Source: an uncultured Sulfuricurvum sp.
Lineage (GTDB): Bacteria; Campylobacterota; Campylobacteria; Campylobacterales; Sulfurimonadaceae
NCBI RefSeq assembly: GCF_937936435.1
Contig: NZ_CALDDG010000072.1
Coordinates: forward strand, 1-25,150
Reading direction: 5' to 3'
DNA length: 25,150 bases
The notes under the pieces: generated by a model
Seen by the model: the letters and a program-made list of their open reading frames with translations, nothing else
Told to the model about the DNA's origin: nothing
Databases searched by the model: none
Translations under genes and position numbers: made by a program
Part shown: positions 6,805 through 14,400 of the stretch, one piece after another
How the letters are laid out: each line of letters begins with the position of its first letter
Position numbering within the stretch: the first letter of the stretch is position 1

Positions 6805-7545
6805 ATGAACATAATTAAAGAGTGTGCATTACACGAACCTTGCGCCTATATCGACGGAAATTCCCAAAGCATTCATTATAAAATCATACAAGAGTGCTCT
6901 ACGTCCGATTGCGAAGCCTTGATTCTACGCGGTTGGAGACGATTCGGATCGATGTATTTTCGCCCGATCTGTTCCGAGTGCAAAGCGTGCGAAAGTCTCA
7001 AAATCGATGTGCAGCATTATATTTTTAGCAAATCCGAACGTCGTGTCTTGCGTAAAAACAGCCATCTGACGACCATTGTACGCCACCCTACTCTGACACG
7101 GGAACATCTTAACCTCTTTGACCGTTACCACACCTACAAGCACCATACCCGCTCTTGGGACGCCCCTAAAGTCGATCCGAAAAACTATTACGCCTCTTTC
7201 GTTCAGGGGCATGGCGATTTCGGTTATGAAATCCTCTATTTCGAAAGGGAAAAACTGATCGCCGTCGATTTGGTCGACATATTAGAAGAGGGGATCAGTG
7301 CATTGTATTGCTACTATGATCCCGAATACAGTGCCCAATCCTTAGGGCGCTATACCTTGCTCGAACAAATCGCCCTTACGCAACGCTTAGGGCTCAAATG
7401 GGTCTATCTGGGCTATTACGTCGAACAATGCCAAAGTCTGGCGTATAAAGGGGGATATCGCCCTTCTTTGATCTTGCAGGGCAGACCCGAAGAGTACGAG
7501 CTTCCCCAATGGAGTTCTTTTCATGCAGACTGTCAGATTCAATAA
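6805..7545 (+). CDS. bpt: Aspartate/glutamate leucyltransferase (Bpt/Ate family)
   Basis: This 246-residue member of the arginyl-tRNA-protein transferase fold is known in bacteria as Bpt. It adds leucine from Leu-tRNA to N-terminal Asp or Glu and marks proteins for ClpS/ClpAP (N-degron pathway). The N-terminal ATE domain shows the cysteine cluster C56-x2-C59-x2-C62 in YFRPICSECKAC, then the basic FSKSERRVLRKN segment (about 74-85). The C-terminal GNAT-like half has SALYCYYDPEYSAQSLGRYT and KWVYLGYYV. I choose the ATG at 6805; its ribosome site is poor, and the upstream in-frame extension runs antisense into the neighbouring gene. The last 23 bases overlap the next gene. Leucyl rather than arginyl specificity is inferred from the bacterial family. 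Confidence 0.87.
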   Translation: MNIIKECALHEPCAYIDGNSQSIHYKIIQECSTSDCEALILRGWRRFGSMYFRPICSECKACESLKIDVQHYIFSKSERRVLRKNSHLTTIVRHPTLTREHLNLFDRYHTYKHHTRSWDAPKVDPKNYYASFVQGHGDFGYEILYFEREKLIAVDLVDILEEGISALYCYYDPEYSAQSLGRYTLLEQIALTQRLGLKWVYLGYYVEQCQSLAYKGGYRPSLILQGRPEEYELPQWSSFHADCQIQ

Positions 7546-8131
7546 CACGGATATCATTCCGTCCAAGATCGTCTGTATCGGACGCAACTATGTCGAACAT
7601 ATCTACGAGCTTGGGAATGAAATCCCCGCTTCCATGGTCGTCTTCAACAAACCCAACTCTGCGATCACCGACACCCTCCATTTTATTACCCATGATACCC
7701 GATTCGAAGGGGAAATCTGTTTTCTAATTATGGACGGAGAGATCGCCGGAATCGGTTTCGGATTCGATTTGACCAAAGCACAATTGCAAAATCATCTTAA
7801 ATCCAAAGGTCTGCCGTGGGAACGTGCCAAAGGATTTGACGGTTCGGCCGTTTTAAGCCCTTTCATCCCATTTAACGCGTCATTGGAATCCTTACGGATG
7901 ACGCTGCATATTAACGGTGTATTGACACAGGAAGCGACCTATGAGCTGATGATCTACAAACCGCTTCAAATCATCGAAGAGATCAAGACGTTCATGAGCT
8001 TCGAAGACGGGGATATCATCATGAGCGGAACACCTAAAGGGGTCAGTACTTATACTATTGGTGATACATTTATCGGACGGGTTTACAGTGACGATCGACT
8101 GTTGATAGAAAATTCGTGGATTGTTAAGTAA
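7523..8131 (+). CDS. Fumarylacetoacetate hydrolase (FAH) family protein
   Basis: This 202-residue single-domain FAH-fold enzyme is close to the YcgM/FAHD1 group, which includes acylpyruvate hydrolases and oxaloacetate decarboxylases. Family marks are IGRNYVEHIYEL (about 19-30), VVFNKPNSAI (39-48), the metal-binding acidic segment FEGEICFLI, and FDLTKAQLQ with a metal-ligand Asp. These are followed by KGLPWERAKGFDGSAVLSPF and the late SGTPKGVS. A divalent metal (Mg or Mn) is expected. The start ATG at 7523 lies inside the 3' end of the bpt-type gene, with GGAG eight bases before it, so translation is probably coupled. The exact substrate cannot be read from sequence; no aromatic degradation genes are nearby, so a metabolite-repair role is more likely. 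Confidence 0.88.
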   Translation: MQTVRFNNTDIIPSKIVCIGRNYVEHIYELGNEIPASMVVFNKPNSAITDTLHFITHDTRFEGEICFLIMDGEIAGIGFGFDLTKAQLQNHLKSKGLPWERAKGFDGSAVLSPFIPFNASLESLRMTLHINGVLTQEATYELMIYKPLQIIEEIKTFMSFEDGDIIMSGTPKGVSTYTIGDTFIGRVYSDDRLLIENSWIVK

Positions 8132-8135
8132 AAAG

Positions 8136-8160
8136 AAGAAAATCTCCCCGAAGGGAGAGA
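8136..8160 (-). terminator. Rho-independent terminator of the fusA operon (UUCG tetraloop)
   Basis: Read on the minus strand, TCTCCC-TTCG-GGGAGA forms a six-pair stem closed by a C(UUCG)G tetraloop, followed by the T-rich tract ATTTTCTTCTTTTT. It lies about 15 bases after the fusA stop and fills most of the 43-base gap to the convergent FAH gene. The plus-strand reading has no T tract, so it should stop only the fusA transcript. Confidence 0.82.
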
Positions 8161-8174
8161 AGTAAGAAACTCTC

Positions 8175-10259
8175 TTAGCTGTTACGCTTTTTGATGATCT
8201 CTTCGGCAACGTTACGTGGAACTTCTTCGTAGTGATCGAATTCCATAGAGTAACTTGCACGTCCTTGTGTCGCTGAACGAAGGTCAGTTGAGTAACCGAA
8301 CATTTCAGACAACGGTACGAATGCGTTAACGATTTTGTTACCTGAACGGTCACCCATGTTGTTAACTTGTCCGCGGCGGCGGTTAAGGTCACCGATAACG
8401 TCACCCATGAAGTTTTCAGGAACTTCAACTTCAACTTTCATCAACGGCTCAAGGATCGCCGGGCTTGCTTTACGTGCAGCCTCTTTGAATCCCATAGATG
8501 CAGCCAATTTAAACGCCATCTCAGAAGAGTCGACCTCATGGTATGAACCGTCGTACAATGCAACTTCGATATCTTCGATCGGATAACCGGCAAGAACACC
8601 TTTTTGCATTGCTTCTTGACACCCTTTTTCAACCGCAGGAATGTACTCTTTTGGAATAACCCCACCTTTGATCTCATTTTTAAAGGTGTAACCTGTACCC
8701 GCTTCACCCGGCTTAACACGGATGTAGATGTGACCGAATTGTCCGCGTCCACCTGATTGTTTCGCGTATTTGTACTCTTGGTTAACTTCGTTACGGATTG
8801 CTTCACGGTATGCAACTTGTGGAGCTCCCACTTCCGCTTCAACTTTAAATTCACGGAACATACGGTCAACAAGGATCTCAAGGTGAAGCTCACCCATACC
8901 CGAAATAATGGTTTGACCCGTTTCTTCATCGGTATGAACACGGAACGATGGATCTTCCGCAGCCAATTTACCGAGTGCGATACCCATTTTTTCTTGGTCC
9001 GCTTTGGTTTTCGGCTCAACCGCAACCGAAATAACCGGCTCAGGGAAGTGCATACGCTCCAAGATCACGCGATCTTTGTCATCACACAATGTATCTCCGG
9101 TAGTGGTGTCTTTAAGACCGACAACCGCACCGATTTCCCCTGCGTAAAGGGCTTTAATCTCTTCACGTTTATTCGCGTGCATTTTCAAAAGACGGCCGAT
9201 ACGCTCTTTTTTACCTTTGGTGGTATTGATCGCGTATGAACCTGACTCAAGAACACCACGGTACATACGTACGAATGTCAATTGTCCGACAAACGGGTCG
9301 GTCATAATTTTGAACGCCAAACCGGCAAACGGCTCATCGTCGGTAGAGTTTACTACAACTTCAACCTCTTCGTCTTCTTCTTTGGTACCACGGATTTGTG
9401 CTACTTCAAGCGGAGACGGGAGATACGCGACAACGGCGTCAAGAAGAGTTTGTACCCCTTTGTTTTTGAACGATGTTCCGCATACCATCGGGATGATTTC
9501 CATTTTCAAACAACCCGCTTTGATACCTCGAATAATCTCTTCGTTGGTGAGTTCACCCTCTTCGAAGAATTTTTCCATCAATGAATCGTCACCCTCAGCA
9601 GCCGCTTCCATCATTTTGGCACGGTACTCTTCGGCTTTGTCCATCAAATCGGCCGGAATCTCTTCCTCACGGTAGTTTGAACCCATTGCCGCATCATCAT
9701 CCCATACGATCGCTTTCATTTTTACGAGGTCGATAACCCCTTTAAACGCATCTTCTTGTCCGATAGGAAGTTGAATAGGTACCGGATTCGCTTTCAAACG
9801 ATCGGTAATTTGGCTCTCTACGTTGTAAAAATCGGCACCGATACGGTCCATTTTATTAACATAAACGATACGGGGTACACCGTAACGGTTTGCTTGACGC
9901 CATACGGTTTCCGATTGTGGTTGAACACCTCCAACCGCACAAAATACCGCTACGGCACCGTCAAGTACACGCATAGAACGCTCAACTTCGATGGTGAAGT
10001 CAACGTGACCCGGAGTATCAATAATATTGATCTGTTTTCCGGCCCATTCACACGTTGTCGCCGCCGATGTGATCGTAATACCGCGCTCTTGCTCTTGCTC
10101 CATCCAGTCCATGGTTGCAGCACCTTCGTGAACCTCACCGATTTTATGTGATACACCGGTGTAGAACAAAATACGTTCCGTTGTTGTCGTTTTACCCGCG
10201 TCGATGTGAGCGGCGATACCGATGTTTCTTACGTCTTCAAGTTTATGGGATCTTGCCAT
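8175..10259 (-). CDS. fusA: Translation elongation factor G
   Basis: This 694-residue GTPase drives tRNA-mRNA translocation on the ribosome and helps ribosome recycling. The G1 loop is A17-HIDAGK-T24, followed by RGITITSAATTCEW, DTPGHVDF and NKMDRIG (G4). Domains II-V are full length and include the C-terminal GYSTDLRSATQGRASYSMEFDHY segment. The start is the ATG at 10259, with AAGGGC upstream. It is the last gene of the rpsL-rpsG-fusA (str) unit and ends at a strong terminator. tuf, often in this operon elsewhere, is instead at the far upstream end of the block. Confidence 0.98.
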   Translation of the reverse strand: MARSHKLEDVRNIGIAAHIDAGKTTTTERILFYTGVSHKIGEVHEGAATMDWMEQEQERGITITSAATTCEWAGKQINIIDTPGHVDFTIEVERSMRVLDGAVAVFCAVGGVQPQSETVWRQANRYGVPRIVYVNKMDRIGADFYNVESQITDRLKANPVPIQLPIGQEDAFKGVIDLVKMKAIVWDDDAAMGSNYREEEIPADLMDKAEEYRAKMMEAAAEGDDSLMEKFFEEGELTNEEIIRGIKAGCLKMEIIPMVCGTSFKNKGVQTLLDAVVAYLPSPLEVAQIRGTKEEDEEVEVVVNSTDDEPFAGLAFKIMTDPFVGQLTFVRMYRGVLESGSYAINTTKGKKERIGRLLKMHANKREEIKALYAGEIGAVVGLKDTTTGDTLCDDKDRVILERMHFPEPVISVAVEPKTKADQEKMGIALGKLAAEDPSFRVHTDEETGQTIISGMGELHLEILVDRMFREFKVEAEVGAPQVAYREAIRNEVNQEYKYAKQSGGRGQFGHIYIRVKPGEAGTGYTFKNEIKGGVIPKEYIPAVEKGCQEAMQKGVLAGYPIEDIEVALYDGSYHEVDSSEMAFKLAASMGFKEAARKASPAILEPLMKVEVEVPENFMGDVIGDLNRRRGQVNNMGDRSGNKIVNAFVPLSEMFGYSTDLRSATQGRASYSMEFDHYEEVPRNVAEEIIKKRNS

Positions 10260-10299
10260 GATAATAGCCCTTAATAGAGTTTATAGTGGATTGGAAAAT

Positions 10300-10319
10300 G
10301 ATAACCCGAGAGGGTTATC
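10300..10319 (-). promoter_or_regulatory. Hairpin between rpsG and fusA
   Basis: A perfect eight-pair inverted repeat, GATAACCC-TCTC-GGGTTATC on the transcribed strand, sits in the 77-base rpsG-fusA spacer and is followed by ATTTTCC. The T tract is short, so partial attenuation or mRNA processing is more likely than full termination. A second GTAACCC copy 11 bases earlier could pair alternatively with the same GGGTTA arm. Confidence 0.5.
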
Positions 10320-10336
10320 AAAGGGTTACGATAATC

Positions 10337-10804
10337 TTACCAGCGATAGTGAGCGAACGCTTTATTCGCTTCAGCCATTTTGTAAGTATCTTCTTTCTTT
10401 TTGAACGCTGTACCTTTGTCGTTTGCAGCATCTGATAACTCATTTGCCAAACGCTCTGCCATAGTGCGCTCGTTACGTTTGCGTGCCGCATCGGTTAACC
10501 AGCGGATAGCAAGAGAAAGTTGGCGTACAGGACGAACTTCTACTGGAACTTGGTAGGTCGCTCCACCCACACGGCGGCTTTTTACTTCGATAACTGGTTT
10601 GATGTTCTCAATCGCAGCGTTGAATACTTCGATACCTGTTTTTTCACCACGTGAACCCATGATATCCAATGCACCGTACATGATTTTCTCAGCGGTACTT
10701 TTTTTACCGTCCCACATGATTTTATTGATGAATTTCGTCAATACTTTTGAACCATGAACCGGGTCAGGCATAATTTCGCGAACGGGCGCTTTTCTTCTTC
10801 TCAT
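10337..10804 (-). CDS. rpsG: 30S ribosomal protein S7
   Basis: This 155-residue primary binder of the 3' major domain of 16S rRNA lies at the head of the small subunit near the E site. It begins MRRRKAPVREIMPDPVHGSK, continues with VLTKFINKIMWDGKKSTAEKI, and has the conserved VEVRPVRQLSLAIRWLTDAARKR segment. It ends AEANKAFAHYRW, as in the family. AAGGAAAC precedes the ATG. In E. coli S7 represses its own operon through the rpsL-rpsG spacer. Here that spacer is 73 bases, and I see no strong matching structure in it. Confidence 0.98.
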   Translation of the reverse strand: MRRRKAPVREIMPDPVHGSKVLTKFINKIMWDGKKSTAEKIMYGALDIMGSRGEKTGIEVFNAAIENIKPVIEVKSRRVGGATYQVPVEVRPVRQLSLAIRWLTDAARKRNERTMAERLANELSDAANDKGTAFKKKEDTYKMAEANKAFAHYRW

Positions 10805-10877
10805 AATGTTTCCTTCAATGTTATTTCATTTACTCAAAATACGGTCATCAGAAACCGAATCTTGTCAGACTAGTTGA

Positions 10878-11258
10878 TTATTTTTTAGCCTTAGCTTTTT
10901 TCGTTCCGTATTTAGAACGAGATACTTTACGGTCTTTAACACCCGCTGTATCGAGAGCACCACGTACGATATGGTATTTAACCCCCGGTAAGTCTTTTAC
11001 ACGACCACCACGAACAAGAACGATAGAGTGCTCTTGCAAGTTGTGACCCTCACCACCGATATAACTAATAACTTCAAACCCTGAAGTCAAACGAACTTTA
11101 GCAACTTTACGAAGCGCCGAGTTCGGTTTTTTAGGGGTTGTAGTATATACACGAGTACATACACCACGACGTTGTGGGCATGACACCAAAGCGGGTGATT
11201 TTGATTTTTTCACTACCGCTTGTCGCTCTTTACGAATAAGTTGGTTGATTGTTGGCAC
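10878..11258 (-). CDS. rpsL: 30S ribosomal protein S12
   Basis: This 126-residue decoding-centre protein reads PTINQLIRKERQ from a GTG start at 11258, which has AAAGGAG eight bases upstream. An in-frame ATG at 11306 would add 16 residues but has no ribosome site, so I reject it. The conserved TTTPKKPNSALRK places Lys43 and GGRVKDLPGVKYH places Lys88, the residues altered in streptomycin resistance. Both are wild type, so no target-site resistance is indicated. The tail KYGTKKAKAKK is basic. It is the first gene of the rpsL-rpsG-fusA segment and follows a hairpin at the rpoC end. Confidence 0.97.
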   Translation of the reverse strand: MPTINQLIRKERQAVVKKSKSPALVSCPQRRGVCTRVYTTTPKKPNSALRKVAKVRLTSGFEVISYIGGEGHNLQEHSIVLVRGGRVKDLPGVKYHIVRGALDTAGVKDRKVSRSKYGTKKAKAKK

Positions 11259-11284
11259 ACAATCTCCTTTGTTGAATTGTTCCA

Positions 11285-11300
11285 GTAGAATATATAATCC
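11285..11300 (-). promoter_or_regulatory. Possible promoter for rpsL-rpsG-fusA
   Basis: The minus strand contains an AT-rich -10-like block, GGATTATATATTCT, about 30 bases upstream of the GTG start of rpsL. A weak TTAGTC lies 17 bases ahead of TTATAT. With the rpoC-end hairpin upstream, this suggests a separate or boosted transcript for the str genes. The rest of the 170-base spacer is AT-rich and holds no gene. Confidence 0.35.
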
Positions 11301-11397
11301 GCTCATGACGAGGGGACTAATAAACGCGCAATGGTATCCAATTTTTGTTTAATTTGAGCTTATTTTAAGGAAGTTTTAATTGAAGATAAAAGGGGGA

Positions 11398-11430
11398 AAT
11401 CGGTCTGCCTCCGCAGAGGTAGAACCGATT
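11398..11430 (-). terminator. Hairpin at the end of rpoC, probable partial terminator
   Basis: On the minus strand AATCGGT pairs with ACCGATT, then CT with AG, and, past an A-C mismatch, CCTC with GAGG around a TGCG loop. A TTTCCCCCTTTTATC tract follows. The 5' arm overlaps the rpoC stop codon. The T run is interrupted by C, so I expect incomplete termination that separates rpoBC from rpsL-rpsG-fusA expression. Confidence 0.55.
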
Positions 11431-14400
11431 ATTCGTTAAACATAATCGTTTGGTCTTTATAAATCCCGGTACCGACCGGAATCGTACGACCGATAATGAC
11501 GTTCTCTTTAAGATCGGTCAAGTCGTCAATTTTCGCCGCTACTGCCGCTTCGGTCAAGACTTTTGTGGTATCTTGGAACGATGCCGCCGAGATGATCGAG
11601 TCTGCACTGACCGCTGCACGGGTGATACCGACAAGGTACGGCTCAGCGATTGCAGGTTCACCGCCGAGGCGGAGGATTTTTTCATTCTCGACTTTGAACT
11701 GCGCTTTAGAAACGATATCGCCCTCGATGAATTTCGTATCCCCTGAACGGAGGATTTTGATTTGGCGCAACATCTGAGTAAAGATAACTTCGATGTGTTT
11801 GTCCGCGATGCTAACCCCTTGACGGCGGTAAACTTGCTGAACTTCACTGACAAGATAGTTATACAATGCTTTGACACCCAAAATTCTCAAAATCTCGTGT
11901 GAGCTGATGATACCATCCGTCAAACGCTCACCGGCGTGAACGAACTCTCCCGGGTGAACCAGAACTGCCAATGCTTTATCGACAAAGTACTCTTTGACCA
12001 TTCCATTCTCTGACGTAATTAAAATACGCTCTTTACCGCGCAACGGTTTACCGAAGCTGACAACCCCGTCGAGTTCTGCGATCAACGCTACTTCTTTCGG
12101 TTTACGTGCTTCGAAGAGTTCCGATACCCGTGGAAGACCCCCGGTGATATCGCGCGATTTTTGAAGCGCTTTCGGTGTACGTGCCAAGATATCGGCTACT
12201 TTTACTTCCGCCCGGTCTTGTGCGAAAATCGCTGTTTTCGGCTCAACCGAGTAACGGATGATCGATCCGTCGCTGGAAGCAAGGACGATCGCCGGTTTGA
12301 ATTCCGGCGCAACGTATTCGTTGATCATCAAACGGGTTTTCCCAGTCAACTCGTCGAACTGTTCTGACGCAGTAACACCCGGGATAATGTCTTCAAATGT
12401 GATGACACCATCAGTTTCAGAGATGATCGGATTCGAATACGGATCCCACTCAGCGATAACAATCGACTCCTCTTTTTGAGGTTTTGCGATCAATGTATCC
12501 GCTTTTACCGCTTCATTGTCCGCTGTTTCGATGATCGAGCCGCGCGCAATATAGTGACGGATCGCTTCGCGCTCTTCGCTGTCGGCGACAACGGCGAACA
12601 ACCCTTTCTCTTCAACGCTGTACCCTTTAGCCACTTCGTAATGGCGCTCAAGATAATCGCCTTTAAGGAGGTAATACTTGACTACCCCTTTCTCTTTAGC
12701 GTAAATTTTCTGCGTGATCGGTGCACCGTCTTTCACTTGAATCTCAGACGCATACGGGATACGGTTCGGAACGTTCCAACCGTCTTTAATCGTTTCGACG
12801 ATCGACTCATCCGCTTTTACCGCAGTGCCATTTTCGTACGGAAGGTAGAATTTACCTTCGATTTTACCGCTGACACCGGCAAGTTCGTTCGGTTTTGCCA
12901 CTTCGTTTTTACGGAGCGTATAGCGAACGGTTTGGCTTTCACCTTTAACGCTGACGATCACCTCGTCATGGATTGTTTGAATCTCAACGGTTCCGTTAAA
13001 CGGAGCTTTGATTTTCGGTTCAACCAAAAGGATTGCCGCATTACGTCGATTTGCAACGATTTGTTTCCCCTCTTTTGAAAGGTAGGTTTTCATGTTGTAA
13101 TAACGGATAAAACCTTCTTTTGTCGCAACAACCTGACGCTCTTCACGGGTACTTGATGCAGTTCCCCCGACGTGGAAGGTACGAAGTGTCAACTGTGTAC
13201 CCGGTTCCCCGATCGATTGAGCCGCGATAATACCGACCGCTTCCCCTTTACGTACGATTCCGCCGCTGCCGAGGTTAACCCCGTAACAAAGGGCACAAAT
13301 TCCCCCTTCGGATTTACACGTTGTCGGAGTACGGATTTGAACCGACTTGATTCCGGCTTCGACAATTTTCGATGCTTTGATCTCATCGATCAACGTCCCC
13401 TCAGAGTAAAGGATCTCATTCGTAATCGGATCAATCGCATCTTCTGCCAATACACGGCCGTAAATACGGTCTTCGAGTGGCTCGATCAATTCATTACCGA
13501 CAGAAATATCGGTCAACTCGATCCCCTCATGGGTTCCGCAGTCGTGCTCAACGATTTTTACGTTTTGGGCAACGTCGACAAGTTTACGGGTCAAATAACC
13601 CGCATTCGCTGTTTTCAACGCGGTATCCGCAAGACCTTTACGGGCACCGTGGGTTGAAATAAAGTACTCAAGAACGTTCAAACCTTCTTTAAAGTTTGAG
13701 ATAATCGGCGTTTCGATGATCGAACCGTCCGGTTTCGCCATAAGTCCCCGCATACCGGCAAGCTGACGAATTTGTGCCGCAGAACCCCGCGCTCCAGAAT
13801 CCGCCATCATAAAGATCGAGTTAAACCCGTCTTTATCGCCTTGGATAAGCTCCATCATTCCGCCCGCAACGGTATTATTCGTATCGGTCCAGACGTCAAT
13901 GATTTTGTTATAGCGTTCTTGTTCCGTCAAAAGACCCGCTTCAAATTGCTTTTGGATCTCTTTTACACGGTTTTTAGAAGCGACAATCAGACCCGCTTTT
14001 TCTTCCGGAATGATGATGTCGGCGATCGAGATCGATACACCTGATTTCGTCGCATATTTGAAACCGAGGTTTTTCAAATCATCCAAGAATCCAGCTGTTA
14101 CTGCAATACCGCCGTGTTTGTTGACATAATCAACCAATGCTGAGATGTTTTTCTTTTTCATCACGACATTCCACAGTTCCGCCGGAACGAAAGACGGAAG
14201 AATCGATTGCAAAATAATACGCCCTGCGGTCGTATGAATCATACGCCCATCCACACGAGTACGCACTTTTGCATGCAAATCAAGGGCATTGTGTTCCAAT
14301 GCGATCATGATCTCGTCAACATTGCTGAACAGTTTATTTGACCCTTTGACATCATTTTTTGCCAATGTCAGATAATAGATTCCCAAGACCATATCTTGCG

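Noticed and set aside
11259..11306. N-terminal extension of S12 from an upstream ATG
   Set aside because: No ribosome site precedes that ATG, the added residues do not look like S12, and the GTG at 11258 has AAAGGAG at the right distance.
12476..13078. Long plus-strand frames opposite rpoC and rpoB (for example 200, 230 and 198 codons)
   Set aside because: They are antisense shadows of the rpoBC codon pattern, are rich in Phe/Arg/Asn, and lack family motifs.
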